A DNA stretch of 21,972 nucleotides from Acidobacteriota bacterium (GTDB taxonomy: Bacteria; Acidobacteriota; Blastocatellia; Pyrinomonadales; Pyrinomonadaceae): positions 1 through 21,972 of the forward strand of contig JAEWBM010000153.1 in assembly GCA_023391155.1 (NCBI GenBank), read 5' to 3'. Below the pieces are notes generated by a model. That model saw only the letters and a program-made list of their open reading frames with translations. It ran no database searches and was not told where the DNA came from. Position numbers and translations under genes: made by a program. How positions within the stretch are numbered: the first letter of the stretch is position 1; the number at the start of each line of letters is the position of its first letter. Shown in pieces: positions 1-7,269 of the stretch.

Positions 1-315
1 GGCCGGAACAAGCGCGGCATCATTTTGAGCGGCGCGATCTGGGGAATGTTCATCGTTGCTCTGGCCAGCGGCGGGGCATATTATCCCGGGTTTGAATTCA
101 AAGACGGACAGCTTCTTTACCTTTTAAATGTATTCGCAAAAGCGGGGAACGGGTTGGGGGCGCTGGCCAGTTTCTTCTATTCGGTTGAGCCGGCTCCGAA
201 TGAAGCGGCGCGGGCAACGTTCGAATACGGCGGACGGTTCCTGGAAACGGCCGGGCTCTTGAATTACCTCGCGATCATCGACGCCATCGACATCTACATT
301 GGGAGGAAGAAATGA
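1..315 (+). CDS. DUF6677-like membrane protein, C-terminal part (5' truncated by window edge)
   Basis: The frame is open from base 1, so the true start lies outside the window; the apparent TTG start at base 25 is inside the gene. The visible 104 residues begin GRNKRG, then a hydrophobic segment (about 9-25), a GNGLGAL patch, a second hydrophobic stretch and an FEYGGRFLETAGLLNYLAI segment, ending DIYIGRKK. This order (small-residue membrane segment, a charged FKDGQLLY loop, a final helix with AG-LLN-LA-D) resembles what I remember of the DUF6677 membrane family found in Acidobacteria. The family has no known function. The stop codon overlaps the next start (ATGA), so the two are probably co-translated. 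The family call is by recollection and moderately sure; the integral membrane nature is clear. Confidence 0.6.
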   Translation, partial: GRNKRGIILSGAIWGMFIVALASGGAYYPGFEFKDGQLLYLLNVFAKAGNGLGALASFFYSVEPAPNEAARATFEYGGRFLETAGLLNYLAIIDAIDIYIGRKK

Positions 316-482
316 CGCACTTTCTCTATCTGATCGGATTTGCCGTTTTTGTTTCGGTCGCCTTTGCCGTGTTTATGGACGGGACCGTCAGGGAACGGAC
401 GATCTATGGCGTAAAGACCTTTCTGCAATTCGTGGGGATAAGCCTGCTTATCGCGTGGGTGCTCTACTTTATCCCCTGGTAA
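312..482 (+). CDS. 56-residue two-helix membrane protein of unknown function
   Basis: The start ATG overlaps the upstream stop in an ATGA arrangement, which supports translation by coupling. The product is 56 residues: a hydrophobic helix (about 4-22, ending in FAVFMDG), a short charged loop TVRERTIYGVK, and a second hydrophobic helix (about 37-54) ending in YFIPW. It is therefore predicted to be a small inner-membrane hairpin with the charged loop between the helices. I do not recognise a named family. Its position, always read together with the DUF6677-like gene here, suggests a shared role, but that is only inference. recO follows after 33 bases. Confidence 0.6.
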   Translation: MTHFLYLIGFAVFVSVAFAVFMDGTVRERTIYGVKTFLQFVGISLLIAWVLYFIPW

Positions 483-515
483 ACCGTTAGATCCTCTCTC
501 CGGCGATGGCAACAA

Positions 516-1280
516 ATGCCGCTCTTTGAGACCGAAAGCCTTGTCCTGAAAAGCCACAATTTGGCGGAAGCCGACCGTATCGTGGTCTTTTTTACGCGCG
601 AGCACGGGATGATCCGCGGCGTTGCCAAGGGAGCGAAGCGGTTAAAGAGCCGATTCGGCAGCACGCTCGAGCCGTTTACCATCGTCAATCTCGAATATTT
701 TCAAAAGGAAGACCGCGAGCTGGTCTCGATCCAGCGAGTCGATCTGGTAAGGTCCGCGTTCGACCGGGCGAGCGATCCGGAATACCTGAAAACGCTGGCT
801 TATCTCGCCGATCTTCTGACCGCACTCCTGCCGCCGCACGATCCGAACGAAACTTTGTATAGAATGGCTCGTGCCTGTTTGGAGGCGGAGCCCGCGGACG
901 ATGCGGCGCTCGCGGCGCTCAGATTATACTTTGAATTGTGGCTGCTTCGGCTTGGCGGTTACCTGCCGGAGTGGACCAGGTGCGACCGCTGCCGACGTGT
1001 GCTGAACGATCTGGAATCGGTCGAGGCGGACAGCGATATGCGGCTGATCTGCGGCGATTGCGCCGGGCGAGGTGCGGGACACCTCGTTTTGCCGGCGGTC
1101 CGGGAGATCTTTTTCAGGGTACAGCGGATAACGCCGGCGGATTTTATCAAGAGTGTCGCGACGGACGCCGATGCGATCTCGGACCTTTCGGGCAGGCTGC
1201 GGCGGCTGATCACCGCGGCGATCGGGCACGAGCGGCCGTTCGAGCGCGAGGGACGGATGCGGACCGAGGCAGGGAAGTGA
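516..1280 (+). CDS. recO: DNA repair protein RecO
   Basis: RecO promotes annealing of complementary strands and loading of RecA with RecR/RecF on SSB-coated DNA in the RecF pathway. The 254-residue product has the normal length. The N-terminal OB-fold is recognised from its opening (FETESLVLKSHNLAEADRIV) and the KGAKRLKSRFGSTLEPF stretch near 38-54. The central helical part contains LRLYFELWLLRLGGYLPE. A zinc-ribbon motif with C156, C159, C179 and C182 is complete; many RecO proteins keep it and some, such as the E. coli one, lack it. No strong Shine-Dalgarno sequence precedes the ATG at 516, but the family alignment begins here. The lptF-lptG gene follows after only 4 bases, so the two probably share a transcript. 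Confidence 0.93.
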   Translation: MPLFETESLVLKSHNLAEADRIVVFFTREHGMIRGVAKGAKRLKSRFGSTLEPFTIVNLEYFQKEDRELVSIQRVDLVRSAFDRASDPEYLKTLAYLADLLTALLPPHDPNETLYRMARACLEAEPADDAALAALRLYFELWLLRLGGYLPEWTRCDRCRRVLNDLESVEADSDMRLICGDCAGRGAGHLVLPAVREIFFRVQRITPADFIKSVATDADAISDLSGRLRRLITAAIGHERPFEREGRMRTEAGK

Positions 1281-1284
1281 GGAT

Positions 1285-3609
1285 ATGAGATTTGGCTGGA
1301 AAATATCTGCATACATTCTGCGGTCCGTCCTGCCGTATTTCATCTTCTCGTGGCTGCTGCTAAGCGTCATTCTCTTTGTCCAACAGGCCAGCCGATATTC
1401 GGACATCTACTTCAGCGCGAATATACCGTCGACGCTCGTCTGGCAATTGACGGCCGCGCTTATCCCCAACGTTATTGCATTTACATGCCCGATGGCGGCG
1501 CTCGTCGGCGTCGTTATCGGGCTGGCGAAGATGCAGGGCGACAGCGAACTGGTGGCGATCAGGGCCGCCGGGATAGGGAATTTACATGTTTCGGCCCCGC
1601 TAATTTTCCTCGGCGTCGCACTTTCGCTCTTCGCATTCGCCGTCAACATCTTCGGCGTGCCGCTGGCGGCCGCGGCCGTGCGGGCGGTGGCGCTGCGAGC
1701 CGCTATATATAAACTTGAATCGCCGCTGGAACCCGGCGTGTTTAACACTGAGGTCGCAGGCTATACCATTTATGTAAAGGATGGGGATGTTGACACCGGC
1801 CGGTGGCGAAACATCTTTGTCCACACGGAAAACCCGGAGACGGGCGAGGTCCGTCTGATAACGAGCAGCGGCGGGCGGATCGATTCTACGGATGAGCAAT
1901 CGGAGCTGGTGCTGGAGGACGCGGTCTCGTCGACCTTTAATACTCGTGAACTGAACGGTAAGTTCGTGTCGGAGGTCATAGGCGAGGTTCGGCTGGCGAT
2001 AAAGACACGGCGAGGGGAACTGATCGAACGGCTGCAAAGCTCTGAGCTCTCTGCCGAAGAGATCGGGTTGGGGCAATTCGGCCGCTACGCCGAGGGGAAG
2101 ACCGAGACGGAGAGAAGGGAAGCCGGGATTCTGGCCCAGCGGCGGATCACGCTGTCGATCAGCCCGCTGCTTTTCTGTATTTTGGGCGGGGGATTGATCT
2201 TGCGGTTTAACCGTGCGGGGCGAGGATTTGGCATCGTCTTGGCACTTGCCGGGCTGATCGGATTTTATGTATTCGCATTTCTGGGCGAGCAGCTTGCACG
2301 CAGCGGCTGGATAAGTACGTTTGCGGGCGGAATGATGCCGATCGTCGCGAGCCTTATCGCCATCGCGTGGTTTTACGCCTCGTCGCGGGTTGAGCTATTG
2401 CGAATGAGTTGGGGATGGCGGCTGCCTTCGGTACAGGGCCTTGGTAAACTCCGACTCCCGAAACGGCGGGCAAATGTTTTCGTCGACCTAACGACAGGGC
2501 TCAGGGATTTCGACCTGATCGTAAATATTCTCAAATATTATGCGTTGTCGCTGGTGTTCCTGGGCGCGATCTTTCTGATATTCACCGCCTTCGAATTGTG
2601 GCGGTTTGCGGGAAGTATGGACGGCGGGTTTTCGCTGCTGCTGCAATATCTGGGGTATCTGATCCCGTTCGTTTATCTTCAGCTCGCTCCTTCAGCAGCG
2701 ATGATCGCGATCTTAGCGACGTACGTTATAAAATCTCGGCAGAACGAGATCGTGACCTGGACGGGCGCAGGACAAAGTGTTTATAGGCTGTTATTTCCGG
2801 CCTTTGTATTAATGTTGATTCTAGGTGCCGTGAATCTATTGATCCAGGAGAGCGTGGCCCCGGGAGCAAATCGAACCCAGGAGGAATTGAGGACGCTGAT
2901 CCGGGACCGCGGCAAAGTGAAGATCAAGGGGAGGCAATGGATAGCGACCGAAACAAAAGTATTTTCGTTCGAATCAATAACTGCGTCTGATAACGAATCA
3001 GCGCCCATGGGTGATGGTCTGACAGGGTTGTCGTGTGTGCCGTCATGCAAGCTAAGAAACGTAGCTATTTATGAATTTGTCGATAAAGGGGCGGGATTGC
3101 AAACCTTGTACCGCGGGGAATCGGCGGTTTGGGAAGGCGAGACAGTGAAGTTTACGGGCCCCGTTCTCCGATCAGACCTGAGGGATGGTGCCGCCCGGAC
3201 TTCGGTTGGCGAAGGAACGGAGGTGTCGGGGATCCCGAATCCGATCGTTGGTGCAGGGCTTAAGCCGAGCCAGATGGCGATCGGAGAGGTTAGGGAGCGA
3301 ATGAATTTCAGCGATTCGGAAGTGGAGAGGAGAAGTTTTAGAGTAGCTCTCCAGAAAAAGTACACAACATTGTTTCTGCCATTTGTGATCGCGCTCTTTA
3401 CATCTCCGTTTGCGTTGAGCCTTAGCCGAAAAGGGAAGGCTGCCACGGTGGGATATGCGGTGGGGCTGTGGCTCGCTTTCATGGGAATAACATCGGTCTT
3501 TGAACAACTGGGTGCCGGAGGCTCTCTTTCACCTGAGATCAGCGTGTGGGCGCCGTTGGCGGCCTTTGCTTTGCTGGGCACGTATTTGCTCTCAACCGTC
3601 AGAACATGA
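1285..3609 (+). CDS. Fused LptF-LptG lipopolysaccharide export permease
   Basis: LptF and LptG are the two inner-membrane subunits of the LptB2FG ABC exporter that extracts lipopolysaccharide and passes it to LptC. Each is normally a separate protein of about 350-400 residues (PF03739). Here 774 residues hold two such units in a row. Unit one (about 1-375) has membrane segments near 12-33, 55-82, 103-130, then a periplasmic domain (about 145-285), then three more segments (292-307, 315-335, 345-366). Unit two (about 408-774) repeats the plan: segments near 418-437, 455-482, 500-521, a periplasmic domain (about 540-690), and segments near 694-713, 720-738 and 755-772. The matching loops GDSELVAIRAAGI (86-98) and RQNEIVTWTGAGQ (485-497) mark the repeat. 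A linker rich in Lys/Arg (about 377-400) joins the halves. The start lies 4 bases after recO. Confidence 0.88.
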   Translation: MRFGWKISAYILRSVLPYFIFSWLLLSVILFVQQASRYSDIYFSANIPSTLVWQLTAALIPNVIAFTCPMAALVGVVIGLAKMQGDSELVAIRAAGIGNLHVSAPLIFLGVALSLFAFAVNIFGVPLAAAAVRAVALRAAIYKLESPLEPGVFNTEVAGYTIYVKDGDVDTGRWRNIFVHTENPETGEVRLITSSGGRIDSTDEQSELVLEDAVSSTFNTRELNGKFVSEVIGEVRLAIKTRRGELIERLQSSELSAEEIGLGQFGRYAEGKTETERREAGILAQRRITLSISPLLFCILGGGLILRFNRAGRGFGIVLALAGLIGFYVFAFLGEQLARSGWISTFAGGMMPIVASLIAIAWFYASSRVELLRMSWGWRLPSVQGLGKLRLPKRRANVFVDLTTGLRDFDLIVNILKYYALSLVFLGAIFLIFTAFELWRFAGSMDGGFSLLLQYLGYLIPFVYLQLAPSAAMIAILATYVIKSRQNEIVTWTGAGQSVYRLLFPAFVLMLILGAVNLLIQESVAPGANRTQEELRTLIRDRGKVKIKGRQWIATETKVFSFESITASDNESAPMGDGLTGLSCVPSCKLRNVAIYEFVDKGAGLQTLYRGESAVWEGETVKFTGPVLRSDLRDGAARTSVGEGTEVSGIPNPIVGAGLKPSQMAIGEVRERMNFSDSEVERRSFRVALQKKYTTLFLPFVIALFTSPFALSLSRKGKAATVGYAVGLWLAFMGITSVFEQLGAGGSLSPEISVWAPLAAFALLGTYLLSTVRT

Positions 3610-4013
3610 CCAGGGTGTTTCAGGCGGCACTTGTTTATTTCGGCATAGTTTTCGGGGCCGGGTTCCTTATGGGATTGATCCGAGTGCCATTCCTGGTCCC
3701 GCGGTTCGGTGAACGGGCCGCCGAGCTGATCGAGATGCCGGTTATGCTATCGGTCATCATTTTGGCGGCGCGATGGCTTGTAGGGAAGTTCGCTTTCAGC
3801 GGGGAAGTTTGGCGGCCGCTGATCGCGGGGATCGTGGCGGCGGCCATACTTATCACAGTTGAATTTACAGTAGTGCTCCGGCTTCGCGGGCTTTCGCCGG
3901 AAGAATACGTGAGCAGCCGTGACCCGGTTGCGGGTGGGGTTTATTACGCCCTTATCGCGATCTTTGCTGCTGCGCCGTTAATTTTCGCTAAATTGAAAAA
4001 GGCCCCGCAATAG
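3606..4013 (+). CDS. Conserved four-helix membrane protein of unknown function
   Basis: The chosen ATG at 3606 overlaps the stop of the lptF-lptG fusion (ATGA). A longer open frame begins inside that gene at 3546, but the overlap start gives a typical N-terminus (MTRVFQAALVYFGIVFGAGF). The 135-residue product has four hydrophobic segments (about 6-26, 43-58, 70-92 and 111-128). A conserved-looking RVPFLVPRFGERAAELIEMP loop lies between the first two. I remember similar unnamed membrane proteins in many bacteria but no characterised function. Tight coupling to an LPS exporter hints at an envelope role, which is unproven. The stop codon sits inside the loop of a terminator hairpin. Confidence 0.7.
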   Translation: MTRVFQAALVYFGIVFGAGFLMGLIRVPFLVPRFGERAAELIEMPVMLSVIILAARWLVGKFAFSGEVWRPLIAGIVAAAILITVEFTVVLRLRGLSPEEYVSSRDPVAGGVYYALIAIFAAAPLIFAKLKKAPQ

Positions 4014-4025
4014 AGCGGAGCCTTT
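3996..4025. terminator. Bidirectional terminator between convergent genes (plus-strand operon and ahcY)
   Basis: A 13-bp stem with one mismatch (3998-4008 with 4015-4025) encloses the 6-base loop AATAGA. On the minus strand it is followed by a run of five T, giving a good rho-independent terminator for ahcY. On the plus strand the stem is followed by only three T. The stop codon of the small membrane protein (4011-4013) lies in the loop. Confidence 0.75.
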
Positions 4026-4048
4026 GAGCTTGCATCGCGAACAGGGGC

Positions 4049-5308
4049 CTAGGTTCCGGTCTCCCAGCTCGACATATACTCGATCATCTCGGGTGTGAGT
4101 TCATCGATGTTGATGCCCATGGCACGAAGTTTGAGCGATGCGATCTCCTGATCGACCTCCTCGGGGAGTACGTGCACGCCGTTCTCGAGTTTGCCTTTCT
4201 CTTTTACCAGGTATTCGGCGGACAGGGCCTGGTTAGCGAACGACATATCCATCACGGATGCGGGATGGCCCTCGGCTGCGGCGAGGTTGATCAGCCGGCC
4301 TTCGCCGAGAACGATCACGCTCTTGTCGCCGTTCTTGCTTCGATATTCCTCAACGAACGGGCGGCGTTTGACCACCGGCTCCGACATTTCGCGCAGAGCT
4401 TCGAGATTGAGTTCGAGGTCGAAGTGGCCGCTGTTGCAGACGATCGCACCGTCCTTCATCGCCTCAAAGTGATGTTTATCGATCACGTGGCGGTTGCCGG
4501 TGACGGTGATGAAGAAGTCGCCGATCTTGGCCGCTTCGCTGATGGGCAGGACACGCATGCCGTCCATAACGGCTTCGATCGCCTTGATCGGGTCGATCTC
4601 GCAAACGACGACGTTGCCGCCCATGCCGCGGGCCCGCATTGCAATGCCCTTACCGCACCAGCCATAGCCGACCACGACGATCGTCTTACCGGCAAGCAGG
4701 ATGTTGGTCGCACGGATCACGCCGTCGAGAGTCGACTGGCCGGTTCCGTAGCGGTTATCGAAAAAGTGCTTTGTCTGGGCGTCGTTAACGGCGATCGAAG
4801 GGAAGTTGAGCACGCCGGCCTTTTGCATAGCTTTTAGGCGGACGATGCCGGTCGTCGTCTCTTCGGTCGTGCCGATGAGTCCGTCAACAAGCTCCTTCTT
4901 TTCCTTGAGCATGGTCGCGACGACGTCAGATCCGTCATCGATGATCATGTTCGGGTTAGTGTCGAGAGCGGCACGAACGTGGCTAACATAGGTGTCGATC
5001 GACTCACCCTTGATCGCCATTACGGGGATCCCCCAGTCGGCGACAAGCGAAGCGGCGACGTCATCCTGTGTCGAAAGGGGATTTGACGCGATCAATAGAG
5101 CCTCGGCTCCGCCTGCCTGCAGGGTGCGGGCGAGGTTTGCCGTCTCGGTCGTGATATGGGCACACGCGACGAGCCGTACTCCTTCGAGCGGACGCTCGGC
5201 CTCGAACCGTTCGCGGATCAGCCGAAGAACGGGCATTTCGCGGTCGGCCCACTCGATACGCTGTTTGCCCTCCGGGGCAAGGTTAATATCCTTAATATCG
5301 TGTTGCAT
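4049..5308 (-). CDS. ahcY: S-adenosylhomocysteine hydrolase-family protein, short type
   Basis: The enzyme family splits S-adenosylhomocysteine into adenosine and homocysteine with a tightly bound NAD, completing the methyl cycle that MetK starts. I chose the ATG at 5308 because AAGGA lies 6 bases upstream; the open frame runs further 5' through the metK terminator, which cannot be coding. This gives 419 residues. Counted from this start, visible features are AHITTETANL (near 50), DDGSD (124-128), EETTTGIVRL (149-158), the NDAQTKHFFDNRYGTGQS substrate region (176-193) and the GYGWCGKG NAD-binding loop (214-221). The C-terminus ends SSWETGT rather than the HYRY-type tail of many bacterial and animal enzymes, which resembles the archaeal/Thermotoga type. 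Some members of that type prefer S-inosylhomocysteine, so substrate preference is open. metK lies immediately upstream. Confidence 0.92.
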   Translation of the reverse strand: MQHDIKDINLAPEGKQRIEWADREMPVLRLIRERFEAERPLEGVRLVACAHITTETANLARTLQAGGAEALLIASNPLSTQDDVAASLVADWGIPVMAIKGESIDTYVSHVRAALDTNPNMIIDDGSDVVATMLKEKKELVDGLIGTTEETTTGIVRLKAMQKAGVLNFPSIAVNDAQTKHFFDNRYGTGQSTLDGVIRATNILLAGKTIVVVGYGWCGKGIAMRARGMGGNVVVCEIDPIKAIEAVMDGMRVLPISEAAKIGDFFITVTGNRHVIDKHHFEAMKDGAIVCNSGHFDLELNLEALREMSEPVVKRRPFVEEYRSKNGDKSVIVLGEGRLINLAAAEGHPASVMDMSFANQALSAEYLVKEKGKLENGVHVLPEEVDQEIASLKLRAMGINIDELTPEMIEYMSSWETGT

Positions 5309-5314
5309 TGAGAT

Positions 5315-5319
5315 TCCTT
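5315..5319 (-). promoter_or_regulatory. Ribosome binding site deciding the ahcY start
   Basis: AAGGA on the minus strand lies 6 bases before the ATG at 5306-5308. The in-frame ATG at 5327-5329 has no such site. This supports the shorter N-terminus (MQHDIKDINL). Confidence 0.7.
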
Positions 5320-5345
5320 CTTTTGCCATATTAATAATGTTGTTC

Positions 5346-5362
5346 GGCCGGGGTCGCCGGCC
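5346..5362 (-). other. GC-rich hairpin in the ahcY leader
   Basis: A perfect 6-bp inverted repeat (GGCCGG with CCGGCC, 5-base loop) sits between the metK terminator and the ahcY start. It is not followed by a T run, so it is not a terminator itself. It could affect ahcY translation or protect an mRNA end; the sequence alone does not decide. Confidence 0.4.
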
Positions 5363-5363
5363 C

Positions 5364-5399
5364 AATAAAAAGGACAGGCTCTCATCTCGAGAGCCTGTC
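5364..5399 (-). terminator. Rho-independent terminator after metK
   Basis: A perfect 11-bp stem (GACAGGCTCTC with its complement, 5373-5383 and 5389-5399) has a 5-base loop. On the minus strand it is followed by CCTTTTTATT. It begins 7 bases after the metK stop and lies upstream of ahcY, so it should limit read-through from metK into ahcY. No alternative pairing for an antiterminator was found by eye. Confidence 0.88.
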
Positions 5400-5406
5400 A
5401 CCAAAG

Positions 5407-6561
5407 TTAAACCGTAGCTGCGTCGCTCACTGAGCTAAGAAGTGCGTCCGCCTTGTCGGTCTTTTCCCAGGAAAACTCGTCACGGCCGAAATGGCCAAAA
5501 CGGGCGGTCCTCTTGAAGATCGGCTTGCGCAGGTCGAGCATTTCGATGATCCCTGCGGGGGTCAAGGCAAAATTCTTACGGACCGCCTCAGAAAGCTTTT
5601 CTTCATCGACCCTTCCGGTGCCATGGGTATCGACGTAGACCGAAACGGGCTCGGCGACGCCGATGGCGTATGCGAGCTGGACCGTGCATTTTTCAGCTAG
5701 CCCTGCAGCAACGATGTTCTTGGCAATGTACCGAGCCATGTATGCAGCCGAACGGTCGACCTTCGTCGGGTCTTTGCCGGAGAAGGCTCCGCCGCCGTGG
5801 GGGGCATAACCGCCATATGTATCTACGATGATCTTACGGCCGGTAACGCCGGCATCGCCCATCGGGCCGCCGATAACGAATCGGCCGGTCGGGTTGATGT
5901 GATATTTGGTGTCCTCATCAAGCAGATCTGCCGAGATGACGGGCTTGATGACCTTTTCGGTAATGTCCTTACGGAGCTGCTCGGTCGTGACATCTTCCGA
6001 GTGCTGCGACGAAACAACCACGGCCTCAACCCGAAAAGGCTTTCCGTCGCGATACTCAACCGTAACCTGCGATTTGCCGTCTGGACGAAGATAGGGAAGA
6101 GTGCCGTCGCGGCGAACTTCAGATAGCTTCATCGTCAGGTCGTGAGCCAGCTTGATCGGCAGCGGCATCAGCTCCGGCGTTTCGTTACAGGCAAAACCGA
6201 ACATTAGCCCCTGGTCGCCGGCACCGCCGGTGTCAACGCCCTGAGCGATATCGGGCGACTGCGTGCCCATGGCATCGACGACCGAACACGTATTGGCGTC
6301 ATAGCCAAAGAGGGCGTCGTTGTAGCCGATCTCGTGAATGGTATCGCGCACGATCTGTTTATAATCGACGCGAGCGTCGGTGGTGATCTCTCCGGCGATG
6401 ACCGCTAGACCCGTGGAGACAAGGGTTTCACATGCGACACGGGCCATCGGATCCTTTTCGAGGATGGCGTCGAGGACCGCATCGGATATTTGGTCAGCAA
6501 TTTTGTCCGGGTGGCCTTCGGTGACCGATTCGGACGTGAATAGAAAATTTCCGTTACTCAA
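5407..6561 (-). CDS. metK: S-adenosylmethionine synthetase
   Basis: MetK makes S-adenosylmethionine from methionine and ATP in the cytoplasm, normally as a tetramer. The 384-residue length is standard. The signature motifs are complete: GHPDK at 16-20, GAGDQG (the adenosine-binding loop) at 113-118, and the phosphate loop GGGAFSGKDP at 256-265 followed by TKVDRSAAYMARYIAKN. The start codon is TTG (6559-6561), preceded at 7 bases by AAGGAG and giving the usual N-terminus NFLFTSESVTEGHPDK. A clear sigma-70-like promoter lies about 50 bases upstream. ahcY follows on the same strand behind a terminator, so the two methyl-cycle genes are neighbours but probably not expressed equally. Confidence 0.97.
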   Translation of the reverse strand: MSNGNFLFTSESVTEGHPDKIADQISDAVLDAILEKDPMARVACETLVSTGLAVIAGEITTDARVDYKQIVRDTIHEIGYNDALFGYDANTCSVVDAMGTQSPDIAQGVDTGGAGDQGLMFGFACNETPELMPLPIKLAHDLTMKLSEVRRDGTLPYLRPDGKSQVTVEYRDGKPFRVEAVVVSSQHSEDVTTEQLRKDITEKVIKPVISADLLDEDTKYHINPTGRFVIGGPMGDAGVTGRKIIVDTYGGYAPHGGGAFSGKDPTKVDRSAAYMARYIAKNIVAAGLAEKCTVQLAYAIGVAEPVSVYVDTHGTGRVDEEKLSEAVRKNFALTPAGIIEMLDLRKPIFKRTARFGHFGRDEFSWEKTDKADALLSSVSDAATV

Positions 6562-6568
6562 TTTGCAG

Positions 6569-6574
6569 CTCCTT
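6569..6574 (-). promoter_or_regulatory. Ribosome binding site supporting the TTG start of metK
   Basis: AAGGAG lies 7 bases upstream of the TTG at 6559-6561. No ATG is near, so this fixes the unusual start codon. Confidence 0.8.
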
Positions 6575-6617
6575 ACGTGCTTAAGATAATGAAATCCGGG
6601 TGGATAACAAAACTCTA

Positions 6618-6646
6618 ATTCTAGACTGTGGCGAAGGGGGTGTCAA
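6618..6646 (-). promoter_or_regulatory. Predicted sigma-70-type promoter of metK
   Basis: On the minus strand a perfect -35 TTGACA (6641-6646), a 17-base spacer and a -10 TAGAAT (6618-6623, 5 of 6 matches) are present. Transcription would begin near 6611, giving a leader of about 50 bases. That leader is too short for known S-adenosylmethionine riboswitches of the SAM-I class, and their conserved core was not seen. Confidence 0.8.
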
Positions 6647-6774
6647 AGCGAATCGGGCATGTTAGGGGAGGGCGAGAATTCGCGCGGCGGGGACAGTTTT
6701 CGCGGTTAAGCACCTGTAAGGCGAAATATATGTGTTGCGTCTGATAATAGAGATTATGTAACAGTGCAATTGGT

Positions 6775-7269
6775 TTAAGCACCCTCGCCCCGCGGTATGG
6801 AGTCATTCGAGCCAGCTCGGAGTACTGCCCCGCCAATAATCAGTAATAGAATCCCGCCCACCACCAGGAATCCCAAGTCCCAAGCCAACCTGTTCGCCGC
6901 ATATTCATTTACGTGATGAATTCCTAATATCTGGTGGTCGATCGTTCCCTCGATCAAATTAAATAGCCCCCACCCGAAGATGGCTGATCCCAAAAGCGTC
7001 CGGCCCGACCACGGAACGTCTTGGCGTCGGCCGGCAGAAAATAGAAAAGCGATACCGAGAGCGGTCGTTACCCAAACACCTAAATGAAAGTAACCGTCCC
7101 AAGCCATGTTGATCTTTGCATTGATCAGGTTGTCCGGCGGATAGACGGACGAGAGCATATTGTGCCATTGGAGTATCTGGTGCAGAGCGATGCCGTCGAT
7201 AAAACCGCCGAGTCCAGCGCCTATCAGGATGCCGGCTGCGATCAACGGAGTTCGAGTCGTCCCTTCCAT
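6775..7269 (-). CDS. DUF2243 family membrane protein
   Basis: The 164-residue product has four membrane segments (about 8-26, 59-79, 91-107 and 128-149). The N-terminal motif GLGGFIDGIALHQILQWHNM and the later EGTIDHQILGIHHV are the hallmarks I associate with DUF2243 (PF10002), an integral membrane family of unknown function. The repeated DGI-LHQILQWH and TIDHQILGIHH motifs carry several membrane-proximal histidines, suggesting metal or haem binding, but this is inference. The start ATG overlaps the stop of the upstream small CxxC protein by one base (TAATG), so the four genes from 9303 to 6775 are probably one coupled operon. No strong terminator follows it. Confidence 0.85.
   Translation of the reverse strand: MEGTTRTPLIAAGILIGAGLGGFIDGIALHQILQWHNMLSSVYPPDNLINAKINMAWDGYFHLGVWVTTALGIAFLFSAGRRQDVPWSGRTLLGSAIFGWGLFNLIEGTIDHQILGIHHVNEYAANRLAWDLGFLVVGGILLLIIGGAVLRAGSNDSIPRGEGA

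Noticed and set aside
4172..4837. A 221-residue plus-strand open frame rich in His, Asp and Ala
   Set aside because: It is the antisense of the conserved NAD-binding part of ahcY.
6400..6450. parS-like TTTCACATG sequence
   Set aside because: It lies in metK and matches only part of the palindromic 16-base parS consensus; chance occurrence is likely.
6562..6774. Possible S-adenosylmethionine riboswitch or small RNA in the 213-base gap before metK
   Set aside because: The predicted promoter leaves a leader of only about 50 bases and no SAM-I core was found. The rest of the gap shows no clear hairpin or small gene; it is just unassigned AT-richer sequence at the DUF2243 side.
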